From AP-15 sp963747735 (GTDB taxonomy: Bacteria > Pseudomonadota > Alphaproteobacteria > ATCC43930 > CGMCC-115725): a DNA stretch of 64,000 nt. A program made the translations under genes and the position numbers. Positions 25,429-33,693 of the stretch are shown here, piece by piece. Numbering within the stretch: position 1 is the stretch's first letter; each line of letters opens with the position of its first letter. The stretch covers positions 744,001-808,000 of the forward strand of contig CAVVGE010000001.1 in NCBI GenBank assembly GCA_963747735.1. Direction: 5' to 3'. The notes beneath the pieces were generated by a model. The model had not been told where the DNA came from, did no database searches, and saw nothing but the letters and a program-made list of their open reading frames with translations.

Positions 25429-26151
25429 TTAAGCACGGTTACGGCGGCGGCGGAATAGGCCTAATCCGGCGAGCGCGCCGCCGATAAGCGCCAGGCTGGC
25501 AGGCTCCGGAACAACCGCAGTCGGATTGTAGGCAACATCGTCAAACTCAAAGGCGTACTGCGAGCTGGTCGCCACGACTTTATTAAAGCTCAAATCGGAG
25601 TTGATGTTCACGTAGAGCGTGCCGTTGACGCCTTGATCTCCGTTCGGGCTCGCCGTTACGTCGCTCCCGGTCAAGGTTCCGACCAAGGTTGCACCGTCGA
25701 AGAGCTGCAATGTGTTGTAGGCGTCCACCGAACCCCACAAAAGGCCAAAATATTTTTCTTCGGCCGGCAGTGTGAGGGTGACCTCGGCGCCCGCGAATGA
25801 ACCCGTCGAGCCGGTCGTCAGATAGTGCGTGGTGTCAGCACCGTCGGGTTGGTTCAGGCTGCCAAATCCGGTGCCGTTCCCGCCGGACAGAAACGGCGCG
25901 GCATCAATCCCGCTCGAGGAGCCCTGCACAACTGCGGCATCCGGCGCAAAGCTGACCACAATACCGGTAGCAGTGGTCTGCGGGCTGCCGCCGCCGACGG
26001 TCAGCGCATCCAGATTGTCGAGGGTGACGCCGGTCGGTGCGCCACCGACAGAGCCGCTGACGCTCAGCGTGGCCCGAGCCGGTTGGAGAGCAACCAAGCT
26101 CACCGCAAGGGCGCTCGCCGTAAAGCTCAAAAAAGCCAATTTGCTTGCCAT
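25429..26151 (-). CDS. Exported PEP-CTERM protein
   Basis: 240 aa secreted protein: signal peptide MASKLAFLSFTASALAVSLV with cleavage near ARA-TLS, a Gly/Ser/Thr-rich beta-type body, and a C-terminal PEP-CTERM sorting signal, VPEPASLALIGGALAGLGLF followed by RRRRNRA. In known systems the signal is cut by an exosortase (EpsH/XrtA type) and the protein ends in exopolysaccharide matrix. No exosortase is in this window. Start at 26151 follows GGGAG. The gene has its own sigma-54 promoter and terminator, so it is monocistronic. Confidence 0.9.
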   Translation of the reverse strand: MASKLAFLSFTASALAVSLVALQPARATLSVSGSVGGAPTGVTLDNLDALTVGGGSPQTTATGIVVSFAPDAAVVQGSSSGIDAAPFLSGGNGTGFGSLNQPDGADTTHYLTTGSTGSFAGAEVTLTLPAEEKYFGLLWGSVDAYNTLQLFDGATLVGTLTGSDVTASPNGDQGVNGTLYVNINSDLSFNKVVATSSQYAFEFDDVAYNPTAVVPEPASLALIGGALAGLGLFRRRRNRA

Positions 26152-26196
26152 TTTTGCAATTCTCCCGCCTGACCAATTCAGGTTTCGAGCTTCCTC

Positions 26197-26214
26197 AAGC
26201 AAGGTTCGTGCCAA
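26197..26214 (-). promoter_or_regulatory. Sigma-54 promoter of the PEP-CTERM gene
   Basis: Minus-strand TTGGCACGAACCTTGCTT matches the -24/-12 consensus TGGCACG-N4-TTGC, with GG and GC ten bases apart. Transcription would begin near 26186, about 35 bp before the ATG at 26151. Transcription therefore needs an enhancer-binding protein. Confidence 0.85.
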
Positions 26215-26254
26215 TACGCAAAATCAACTAGTTGAGAGGGAGGCGATCCTTAGG

Positions 26255-26273
26255 CTGTAAGGTATTCCGACAG
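26255..26273 (-). promoter_or_regulatory. Proximal activator site (TGTCGGAA-type)
   Basis: Minus-strand CTGTCGGAATACCTTACAG, about 45 bp upstream of the -24 element. The site has TGT/ACA ends, and near-identical sequences recur at 26330-26348 and 41110-41253. It is probably a binding site of a sigma-54 activator; a PrsR-type regulator, known for PEP-CTERM regulons, is my inference. Confidence 0.7.
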
Positions 26274-26329
26274 CAGTCGCCGGGCATGACATCGAAAATG
26301 GGGGGAATCCAGCTCAATAGGTTAACATC

Positions 26330-26348
26330 GGTGTAAAGTATTCCGCCG
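26330..26348 (-). promoter_or_regulatory. Distal activator site (TGTCGGAA-type)
   Basis: Minus-strand GGCGGAATACTTTACACC, a second copy of the same motif 75 bp (about seven helical turns) further upstream, with GGCGGAATAC replacing TGTCGGAATAC. Confidence 0.6.
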
Positions 26349-26459
26349 CCGGGCACGGTGTTGCCGTGGGTGCAAAAAATTACTGCGGCAAGTCCCCTCG
26401 AACCCGGCCGGAGCTTTAGAGACCCGGGCCATCAACCGGCTGATGCCGTAACCCAATTT

Positions 26460-26500
26460 AGTAAACTGTCTCCGTAACCTAGTAAACTGTCCCCGTAACC
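26460..26500. repeat. Tandem AGTAAACTGTCYCCGTAACC
   Basis: Two copies of the 20-mer at 26460-26479 and 26481-26500, abutting a copied ychF fragment. The minus-strand form GGTTACGGGGACAGTTTACT resembles sequences linked with REP-type elements and their transposases; no transposase is present here. Confidence 0.65.
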
Positions 26501-26502
26501 CC

Positions 26503-26624
26503 GGATGACGCGGGCGGCCTGCGGCGCCTTGGTGCCGCGGGTGATGGTCCAGGCGCGCGCCTCCTTGGGGCCGGCGGTCAGAAAGGTGATCAGGTCGAGG
26601 AGCGCATAGCCGGCGCGGATCACG
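26503..26624 (-). pseudogene. Displaced fragment of ychF
   Basis: These 122 bases match 28183-28304 inside the intact ychF gene with a single difference (C at 26579 against G at 28259). They encode IRAGYALLDLITFLTAGPKE and ARAWTITRGTKAPQ, the start of the TGS domain, with no start or end of a gene. The near identity means the copy is recent. Confidence 0.9.
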
Positions 26625-26680
26625 GCAATTCCTGCGCCTGACTCTTGCTCGCGCCGCCTGACCCAACCTCTAATATATAA

Positions 26681-27088
26681 TCAATGCCGGAGCACTCTCA
26701 GTCGGCCTGAGCCATAGCGGAACGGTAATTCGAACGCCGCGGGCGCGGCGACGATCGCGACCTGCTCACGGATCCGCGGCCACCAGCGGAGGAGACGCCA
26801 GGCGATTTCGATGTGGCGAGCCTTTCCCCATTGCGGCGCCAGGAAGAACACGACGAGGCGGCTGCGGCGCCATGCCTCGCGTTCAAGCCGATTCCGGTAG
26901 ATGCGTCGATCCGCCGAGATCACGACCCAGCCGCCCTCATCGCCGAGCGCGGCGATCCAGGTGCGATCATCGGTTTGCGGCGCGAACCGGTCGGACAGGT
27001 GCGCAACTCGATCGCCTTCGGGATCGAGCAGCGCGTTCAATGCGCGCGCAAGATAGGGTGACAGATTGTTGTCGAGGAGAACCTTCAA
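26681..27088 (-). CDS. PIN-like toxin of the DUF5615/VapC45 type
   Basis: 135 aa protein starting at TTG (27088), which overlaps the antitoxin stop as TTGA. LKVLLDNNLSPYLARALNAL carries the first acidic residue (D6), and VVISADRRIYRNRLEREAW carries the central Asp-Arg motif of PIN-like RNases; a basic WRRSRLVVFFLAPQW follows. Likely cleaves RNA when freed from its antitoxin. It is larger than the toxin at 7826-8183 and belongs to a different subgroup. Confidence 0.78.
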   Translation of the reverse strand: MKVLLDNNLSPYLARALNALLDPEGDRVAHLSDRFAPQTDDRTWIAALGDEGGWVVISADRRIYRNRLEREAWRRSRLVVFFLAPQWGKARHIEIAWRLLRWWPRIREQVAIVAAPAAFELPFRYGSGRLRVLRH

Positions 27089-27804
27089 GCCGCCGGCGGC
27101 GCGGCGATCTGCCGCTCGAAGCGGAGCGCTGCGCGCACCGAGGACGGCTCGACCCGAAAGAGCCGTGCCACTGTTGCGATCGATCCTTCGGCCGCGACGG
27201 CGTCCGCGAGAGTCCTGGTCGGGATGCCGGCATCGCGGACGATCGGCTGGCCAAAGGCGTGTACGGGATCGATGACGATCGGCGTTTCCCGTCCGAGCGG
27301 CCACCAGCGCGCCGGCATATCGCGATCCGAGAAGTCGATCCCGGCATAAAGGCTCGGGCCGATGACGCGCCCAAAGGCAAACTGGCTCTTGGCCAGATCG
27401 AGGAGCTGTCGCTCGCCGGCCCGGTCGACGACGTCGGCGAAAATGGTGCGGCCGTCTGTGCGAAATCGCCGGGAAGAGAACGGATGGTCGGAGCCGATCA
27501 ATGTGCGTGCCTGCTCGGCGCAGCGCCGAATCACCGGCCACGGGACGGATGCCCGGCGGAACGCACCGACAAAGCGGGCCTCGATCAAATCGAGAAAGCC
27601 GAGCCCGACCGTGCCATCGATTTCGGGAATCTGGCGCCGCCACAGCGGCCCGCTCGCCCCGGCTCGGTCGCCGGCGCTATAGGTGTGCCCGTGCAGCCAT
27701 CGGCGCAGCCTCGCCGGAGCGATCCCGGTCAGGCGCGATGCTTCGGCGGCCGTATAGAGGCCGATGCCGAGAAGATCGAAATTGCCGGCGTCCGATCCGT
27801 CCAT
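27085..27804 (-). CDS. DUF433 antitoxin with N-terminal MerR-like helix-turn-helix
   Basis: 239 aa. The N-terminus GLYTAAEASRLTGIAPARLR (residues ~14-33) looks like a MerR-type DNA-binding helix-turn-helix. The C-terminus PIVRDAGIPTRTLADAVAAE then ARLFRVEPSSVRAALRFE is the DUF433 antitoxin domain. It precedes the PIN-like toxin with a four-base overlap. Start at the ATG 27804; an upstream in-frame start would add ~50 low-complexity residues. Confidence 0.8.
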   Translation of the reverse strand: MDGSDAGNFDLLGIGLYTAAEASRLTGIAPARLRRWLHGHTYSAGDRAGASGPLWRRQIPEIDGTVGLGFLDLIEARFVGAFRRASVPWPVIRRCAEQARTLIGSDHPFSSRRFRTDGRTIFADVVDRAGERQLLDLAKSQFAFGRVIGPSLYAGIDFSDRDMPARWWPLGRETPIVIDPVHAFGQPIVRDAGIPTRTLADAVAAEGSIATVARLFRVEPSSVRAALRFERQIAAPPAA

Positions 27805-27970
27805 GGTCAATGATCCCCGCGGCCGCCGCCCGAGCCGATCGGTCCTCCCACCGAGAGCCGCCGCCCGACAATTACGCGTTGGTCGCCCGCGGGCAAGCAC
27901 CAGCCGCGGCGGGTCGCGCCGAAACGAATATGCGCGCGTCGCGCCCTCAACCACCCAGCCCCCTGGCTAA

Positions 27971-28003
27971 CCCTCACCGCACGCGGGGAGAGGGTAGGTG
28001 GGG
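27971..28003. repeat. Dispersed CCCTCACCG..CGGGGAGAGGG palindrome
   Basis: Short relative of the element at 5239-5279, directly downstream of ychF. May end the prs-side transcript together with other sites; no T run. Confidence 0.4.
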
Positions 28004-28015
28004 CAGCCACTCGGG

Positions 28016-29116
28016 TTAGACGTTGAAGCGGAAATGCATGATGTCGCCGTCGCGGACGGTGTAGTCGGCGCCTTCGAGGCGCATCTTGCCGGCGTCCTTG
28101 GCGCCCTGCTCGCCGCCATAAGCGACGAAATCGTCGTAGCCGATGGTTTCGGCGCGGATAAAGCCTTTTTCGAAATCGCTGTGGATGACGCGGGCGGCCT
28201 GCGGCGCCTTGGTGCCGCGGGTGATGGTCCAGGCGCGCGCCTCCTTGGGGCCGGCGGTGAGAAAGGTGATCAGGTCGAGGAGCGCATAGCCGGCGCGGAT
28301 CACGCGGTCGAGCCCGGTCTCGCCGAGCCCGATCGTGGCGAGAAACTCGCGCCGCTCGGCGGGGTCGGCGAGAAGGGCGAGCTCGGCCTCGATCGCCGCC
28401 GAGACCACCACCGTCTGCGCCCCCTGCGCCGCGGCAAAGCCGGCGACGCGGCGGCTCGCCTCGTTGCCTGACGCGGCTGCCCCTTCATCGACATTGGCGA
28501 TGTAGAAGATCGGCTTTGCGGTCAGAAGCTGGAGCGCCGCCAATTCGCCATGGCGCCCGGCTGCGATTTCGGCAAGGCGCGCGGGCTTGCCGTCGCGCAA
28601 CGCGGCGAGCGCCGGCTCGATCAATTCGAGCTGGGCCTTCGCCTCGCGGTCGCCGCCGCGGGCGCGCTTTTGCGCCGCCACCTCGCGGCGCTCGAGGCTT
28701 TCGAGATCGGCCAGCATCAATTCGGTTTCGACCGTCTCGGCATCGCGGAGCGGATCGACCGAGCCTTCGACATGGACGATGTTCTCGTCCTCGAAGCAGC
28801 GCAGGATATGGGCGATCGCATCGACCGCGCGCAGATGGCCGAGAAACTGGTTGCCGAGCCCTTGTCCCTTCGAGGCGCCGCGGACGAGCCCGGCGATATC
28901 GACGAATTCGAGCTGGGTCGGCACGATCCGCCGCGATTTGGCGAGCCGCGCGCAGACTTCGAGGCGCTCGTCGGGGACCGCGACCCGGCCGACATTGGCT
29001 TCGCGCGTCGAGAACGGGTATTTTGTCGCCTCGGCCGCCTGGGTCGCGGTCAAGGCGTTGAAGAGGGCCGATTTGCCGACATTCGGCAGCCCGACGATAC
29101 CGCAGTTGAAACCCAT
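28016..29116 (-). CDS. ychF: Redox-regulated ATPase YchF (OLA1 family)
   Basis: 366 aa, normal length. TRAFAC-class NTPase with P-loop GLPNVGKSALF (residues 8-18), switch DIAGLVRGASKGQGLGNQFL, and a C-terminal TGS domain ending in VRDGDIMHFRFNV. It binds ribosomes and prefers ATP. The ATG overlaps the pth stop (TGATG), so pth-ychF is a coupled pair, as in most proteobacteria. Part of it has been copied to 26503-26624. Confidence 0.97.
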   Translation of the reverse strand: MGFNCGIVGLPNVGKSALFNALTATQAAEATKYPFSTREANVGRVAVPDERLEVCARLAKSRRIVPTQLEFVDIAGLVRGASKGQGLGNQFLGHLRAVDAIAHILRCFEDENIVHVEGSVDPLRDAETVETELMLADLESLERREVAAQKRARGGDREAKAQLELIEPALAALRDGKPARLAEIAAGRHGELAALQLLTAKPIFYIANVDEGAAASGNEASRRVAGFAAAQGAQTVVVSAAIEAELALLADPAERREFLATIGLGETGLDRVIRAGYALLDLITFLTAGPKEARAWTITRGTKAPQAARVIHSDFEKGFIRAETIGYDDFVAYGGEQGAKDAGKMRLEGADYTVRDGDIMHFRFNV

Positions 29117-29724
29117 CAGGGGTCACCGTAATTGGCGAGGTCGGGGATCTCGGGCGCGGTAAAGCGGCGCGCCACCTCGCTCATAAAAGCCGGCGCATCG
29201 TCGGCGAGGAGGAGCGGGACCGTCTCGGTGATCGCCTCGATCAAGGGTGCGACCCATTCCTTGACCTCGTCGGCCGGAAAGTTCTGCAGCACGTAAGGCA
29301 GGACCAGATGCTTGACGCCGGGATGACCGACCCCGATCCGCACGCGCCAATAATCCGCACCCAAATGAGCGTCGATCGAGCGCAAGCCGTTATGCCCGGC
29401 ATTGCCGCCGCCGCGCTTGACCCGCAGCTTGCCCGGCTGCAGGTCGATCTCGTCGTGGATCACGACGATCTCGCCGGGCGGGATCTTGTAAAAGCTCGCC
29501 GCGGCCAGCACCGCCTCGCCGGAATCGTTCATAAAGGTCTGCGGCTTCAAGAGCAGGCGCTTTTCGCCGGCGATCGGCCCCTCGGCCAATTCGCCTTTGA
29601 ACCGGCTGCGAAAATCGGGCAGGCCATAGCGCCGCGCGATCGCGTCGATCGCCATAAACCCGATATTATGACGGTTTCTGGCGTAGCGCGCGCCGGGGTT
29701 GCCGAGGCCGACCATGAGGCGCAT
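29116..29724 (-). CDS. pth: Peptidyl-tRNA hydrolase
   Basis: 202 aa. Releases tRNA from peptidyl-tRNA that drops off ribosomes. Catalytic residues are visible: N9 in VGLGNPGARYARNRHNIGF with H19, the Asp in VVIHDEIDL, and the Asn in GGGNAGHNGLRSI. The gene lies 13 bp after rplY and is coupled to ychF, giving a translation-linked rplY-pth-ychF operon. Confidence 0.97.
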   Translation of the reverse strand: MRLMVGLGNPGARYARNRHNIGFMAIDAIARRYGLPDFRSRFKGELAEGPIAGEKRLLLKPQTFMNDSGEAVLAAASFYKIPPGEIVVIHDEIDLQPGKLRVKRGGGNAGHNGLRSIDAHLGADYWRVRIGVGHPGVKHLVLPYVLQNFPADEVKEWVAPLIEAITETVPLLLADDAPAFMSEVARRFTAPEIPDLANYGDP

Positions 29725-29737
29725 CGGCAGCGGCGGC

Positions 29738-30397
29738 TCAGGCGGCCGGCGGGGTCGGCGCTGGCTCGGCGCCGGTGGGGACGCCCGTCGGGGCCGGGGT
29801 TGCCGCTGCGGTCGCCGCCTCTTCGCGCACGGCCGAGGAAGCCGCCACGCTGGCGATCGTAAAGTCGCGCCCGGTGATTGTCGGGCGGCAGCCTTCGGGC
29901 AGCGACACGGCGCTGATATGGATGCTGTCGCCGATGTCGAGCCCGTTCAAATCGACGGTCAGGTGATCGGGGATGCCTTCCACCGGGCAGCTCAGCTCGA
30001 TGCCGTGGCGGACGGTGTTGAGAATGCCGCCGCGGCGCAGCCCGACCGACATCTCGTGGTTGACGAAGACGACGGGCACCTGGACCGTGACCCGGCTGTT
30101 GGCGCCGACCCGCATAAAATCGACATGCAGCGGCGCGTCGGTGGCCGGGTGCAATTGCACCTCGCGCGGCAGCGTGCGGTGCGTGGCGCCATCGACGGTC
30201 ACATCGACGAGCGTCGCGAAAAACCCGCGTTTGCCGAGGGCGCGCGACAATTCGCCCGGTTCGAGGCTGATCAGCACCTGGTCTTGGCCGGCGCCATAGA
30301 TGATCGCGGGCACACGGCCCATGCGCCGCGTCGCGCGGGTGGGGCCTTTTCCGGCTTGGACGCGCAATTCGGCGCTAAGGGCGGTGATCTCGGGCAT
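29738..30397 (-). CDS. rplY: 50S ribosomal protein L25/general stress protein Ctc
   Basis: 219 aa, the long L25/Ctc form with an extra C-terminal domain and an Ala/Pro/Thr-rich tail (TAAATPAPTGVPTGAEPAPT). It binds 5S rRNA. The N-terminus PEITALSAELRVQAGKGPTR and AIIYGAGQDQVLISLEPGEL are typical. Start ATG at 30397 with AGGAG nine bases upstream. First of the rplY-pth-ychF series. Confidence 0.95.
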   Translation of the reverse strand: MPEITALSAELRVQAGKGPTRATRRMGRVPAIIYGAGQDQVLISLEPGELSRALGKRGFFATLVDVTVDGATHRTLPREVQLHPATDAPLHVDFMRVGANSRVTVQVPVVFVNHEMSVGLRRGGILNTVRHGIELSCPVEGIPDHLTVDLNGLDIGDSIHISAVSLPEGCRPTITGRDFTIASVAASSAVREEAATAAATPAPTGVPTGAEPAPTPPAA

Positions 30398-30472
30398 CGA
30401 TGACAACTCCTGATATCTCTGTCTCTTTGCGGTCGAGCCGGGTTGCTTTGCCGCACCGCGGCGCCCGGCGCG

Positions 30473-31405
30473 TCAATCGAACAGGCTCGAAACCGACCGC
30501 TCCTCGCTGATTCGCCGGATCGCCTCGGCGATCAACGGCGCGATCGTGACCTGGCGGATGTTGCTGGCGGCGCGCACCGGCTCGGTCGCAACGATGCTGT
30601 CGGTCATCACCAGCTCTTCGATCCGGGAGCCGGCGACCCGCGCCACCCCGCCGCCCGACAGCACGCCATGCGTGACATAGGCAAAAACCGACGACGCGCC
30701 GGCCTCGAGCAGCGCCACGGCGGCATTGCATATCGTGCCGGCGCTGTCGGCGATGTCGTCGACCAGGATCGCGCGGCGGCCGTCGACATCGCCGATGATG
30801 TTCATGACCTCGGAGACGCCGGCCCGCTCGCGGCGCTTGTCGATGATGGCGAGATCGGCATCGAACCGCCGGGCGATCTGCCGCGCCCGGTAGACGCCGC
30901 CGACATCGGGCGAGACGATGACCAGGTCGTGGTGCGAATGATGGTCCTGGATGTCCTTCACCAGCACCGGGGCGGCGTAGAGATTGTCGGTCGGGATTTC
31001 GAAGAAGCCCTGGATCTGGCCGGAATGAAGATCGAGGGTCAGCACCCGGTCGGCGCCGGCGGCGGTGATCAAATTGGCGACGAGCTTGGCCGAAATCGGC
31101 GTGCGCGACGCCGATTTGCGATCCTGCCGGGCATAGCCGAAATACGGAATGACCGCGGTCATGCGCCGCGCCGACGCGCGCTTCAGCGCGTCGAGGCAGA
31201 CCAGGAGCTCCATCAAATGGTCGTTCGCCGGGAACGATGTCGATTGGATCACAAACACATCTTCGCCGCGGACGTTCTCCAGGATCTCGACAAACACCTC
31301 CATATCGGAAAAGCGGCGCACGCTCGCCTTGGTCAATGGCAGGTCGAGATAGGTGGCGATCGCCTCGGCGAGCGGCTGATTGCTGTTGCAGGCGAGGATT
31401 TTCAT
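30473..31405 (-). CDS. prs: Ribose-phosphate pyrophosphokinase
   Basis: 310 aa. Makes PRPP from ribose 5-phosphate and ATP, feeding purine, pyrimidine, histidine and NAD synthesis. Class I motifs are present: FSDMEVFVEILENVRGEDVF, IPYFGYARQDRK, the metal site LDLHSGQIQGFF and the PRPP loop ILVDDIADSAGT. Start ATG 31405 (MKILACNSNQPLAEAIA). It sits 75 bp ahead of rplY, as in many alphaproteobacteria. Confidence 0.97.
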   Translation of the reverse strand: MKILACNSNQPLAEAIATYLDLPLTKASVRRFSDMEVFVEILENVRGEDVFVIQSTSFPANDHLMELLVCLDALKRASARRMTAVIPYFGYARQDRKSASRTPISAKLVANLITAAGADRVLTLDLHSGQIQGFFEIPTDNLYAAPVLVKDIQDHHSHHDLVIVSPDVGGVYRARQIARRFDADLAIIDKRRERAGVSEVMNIIGDVDGRRAILVDDIADSAGTICNAAVALLEAGASSVFAYVTHGVLSGGGVARVAGSRIEELVMTDSIVATEPVRAASNIRQVTIAPLIAEAIRRISEERSVSSLFD

Positions 31406-31547
31406 GCGCGGACGCGACAATCGATGCCGGCGGGCCCGGCCCCGCGGCTTCACCCCCGCGATATAGCAACCGGCCGGCCGTCTGGCAACGCTCGCGGGGA
31501 TGGCATGCCGATCCTCACTGGCGGGGGCCGTCACCGGCGGGGGGCCA

Positions 31548-33497
31548 TCACTGGCGGGGGGCAAACAGCCCGAAGAAGTTGTCGAAGAGGCCGCGCGGCG
31601 CGGCGGCGGTCTGGGCCGGCGCCGGCGGGGGCGCGCTCGGCAGCGGCCGCACCGGCATTCCTTGCGTCGCTGCGAGCATGAACTGGCGCCAGGTCCGGGC
31701 CGGCAGCGAGCCGCCGGTCACCCGGTTCATCGGCCGGTTGTCGTCGTTGCCGAACCAGACCCCGGCGACGAGCTGGGCGGTGTAGCCGATAAACCAGGCG
31801 TCGCGGTAATCCTGGGTGGTGCCGGTCTTGCCGGCGACCGGCCGCGGCAGGAGAGCGCTTCTGCCGGTGCCGTGGCCGATGACGCCCTGCAGCATGTCGT
31901 TCATTTCGCCGGCGAGCTGCGGGCTCAGCACCCGGCCCGGCCCGGAGCCGGCTCGCCGGAACAGCACCGCGCCGCCGGAATCGCGAATCTCGGCGATGCC
32001 GTAGGGCCAGATGCCGATGCCGCCATTGGCAAAGGGCGCATAGGCCGAGACCAGCTCGAGCAAATTCACCTCGTCGGTGCCGAGCGCGATCGTGGCGTCG
32101 CGGGTCAAGCGCGAGGCGATGCCGAGCCGGTGGGCGACATGGACGACATTGTCGATGCCGGCGCGCAGCGCCACCTCGACCGCCACCGTGTTGATCGACT
32201 GCGCCAGCGCTTCGGCCATCGTCACATCGCCGCGATAGTGGTTCTCGTAATCGTGCGGCCGCCAGCCGCCGATGCGGATCGGCGCGTCGTCGAAATGGTC
32301 GGATGGCTGGAGCCCGGCTTCGAGCCCGGCGACATAGACAAAGGGTTTGAACGAGGATCCCGGCTGGCGCTGCGCCTGGGTGGCGCGATTGAACTGGCTC
32401 GCCCGGTAATCGGCGCCGCCGACCATGGCGCGCACCGCGCCCTCGGGCGACATCGCGACCAGCGCGCCTTCGCGCACCGCCGCCTTGGCGCCGTCGCGCG
32501 CGAGCGTGTCGGCGATCGCGGCCTCGGCGGCCTGCTGCATGCGCGGATCGAGAGTCGTCCGCACGGTCAGGTCGCGGCCGGCGCCGGCAAAATCGGCGAG
32601 CCGGTCGGCGATCCAGTCGGCGAAATAGCGCATCCCGGGCCGCGCGATCTCGACCGCGCCGAGCGAGCTTTCCTCCTGCTCGGCGACCTCGGCCTGCGCC
32701 TCGCCGAGATACCCGGCATCGACCATGTTGGCGAGCACCTGCGCGGTGCGCGTCGCCGCCCGGTCGCGGTCGCGCGCCGGGTTGAACCGCGCCGGCGCCT
32801 TCAACAGCCCGGCGATGACCGCGCACTGGTAGAGGTCGAGATCGCGTGCCGATCTGCCGAAATAGCGATGGGCCGCCGCATCGACGCCATAGGTGCCGGC
32901 GCCGAGATAGACCCGGTTCAGGTAGATTTCGAGAATTTGGTTTTTGGTAAAGCGGTGCTCGAGCCACAAGGCGAGCAAGGTCTCACGAATCTTTCGGCCG
33001 AGGCTGCGCTCGGGCGTCAGAAACAGGTTCTTCGCCAATTGCTGGGTGATCGTGCTGCCGCCTTCGACGACACGGCCGGCCGAGAGATCGGCGAAGAGCG
33101 CGCGCAGGAGGCCGATCGGGTCGATGCCGAAATGGCTGTAAAAGCGCCGGTCCTCGGTGGCGATCACCGCCTGCGGCAGATAGCGCGGCATTTCCTGCAA
33201 GGTCAGCGGCTGGCCGAACAGATCGCCATAGGTCGCCAAGAGGCTGCCGTCGGCGGCCAGAATGGTGATGCTCGGCCGCCGCGCCGAGCGGGCGAGACCG
33301 CTGGTGTCGGGCAGGGTCAGCGCGAAATAGCCGAGCGTGCCGCCGCCGAGGATCGCCGCCCACAGCAGCAGCAAGATGGCGACCTTGGCGACAGCGCCGC
33401 GGCGGCGACGCGGCGCCGGGGACTTGCGGCGCGGCGCAGGCCGGCGCGGCGGGGGCGCGCGATCGGCCGGATCGGCCCGCAGCCGCGGGTCAGCCAT
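31548..33497 (-). CDS. Class A penicillin-binding protein (bifunctional PBP1 type)
   Basis: 649 aa inner-membrane enzyme. A basic cytoplasmic tail (residues 1-36) is followed by a membrane helix (VAKVAILLLLWAAILGGGTL). The GT51 glycosyltransferase has E115 in IATEDRRFYSHFGID and GGSTITQQLAKNLFL. The transpeptidase has SSFKPF (~382), SIN in LAQSINTVAVE and KTGTT (~557). It polymerises and cross-links peptidoglycan. It is intact, in contrast to the frameshifted paralogue at 54361-57005. The C-terminus is Pro/Ala-rich. Confidence 0.93.
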   Translation of the reverse strand: MADPRLRADPADRAPPPRRPAPRRKSPAPRRRRGAVAKVAILLLLWAAILGGGTLGYFALTLPDTSGLARSARRPSITILAADGSLLATYGDLFGQPLTLQEMPRYLPQAVIATEDRRFYSHFGIDPIGLLRALFADLSAGRVVEGGSTITQQLAKNLFLTPERSLGRKIRETLLALWLEHRFTKNQILEIYLNRVYLGAGTYGVDAAAHRYFGRSARDLDLYQCAVIAGLLKAPARFNPARDRDRAATRTAQVLANMVDAGYLGEAQAEVAEQEESSLGAVEIARPGMRYFADWIADRLADFAGAGRDLTVRTTLDPRMQQAAEAAIADTLARDGAKAAVREGALVAMSPEGAVRAMVGGADYRASQFNRATQAQRQPGSSFKPFVYVAGLEAGLQPSDHFDDAPIRIGGWRPHDYENHYRGDVTMAEALAQSINTVAVEVALRAGIDNVVHVAHRLGIASRLTRDATIALGTDEVNLLELVSAYAPFANGGIGIWPYGIAEIRDSGGAVLFRRAGSGPGRVLSPQLAGEMNDMLQGVIGHGTGRSALLPRPVAGKTGTTQDYRDAWFIGYTAQLVAGVWFGNDDNRPMNRVTGGSLPARTWRQFMLAATQGMPVRPLPSAPPPAPAQTAAAPRGLFDNFFGLFAPRQ

Positions 33498-33693
33498 CGG
33501 CGCCTGTCGCGGCGATGCGGTCAGCCACGCTCTCCCCCCATTACGGCCGGCCGATTATCCGCCAAACTATGGCGATGGTTCGACAAGCGATTGCACGCGC
33601 GAGCCGGCGGAACTCCGGCATCGATGGCGTTGTTTCTGACGCGGGCTTTTTTATCATCCGGCGACAGGTGCGACCGTTGCGGGAGCAGGGCAG

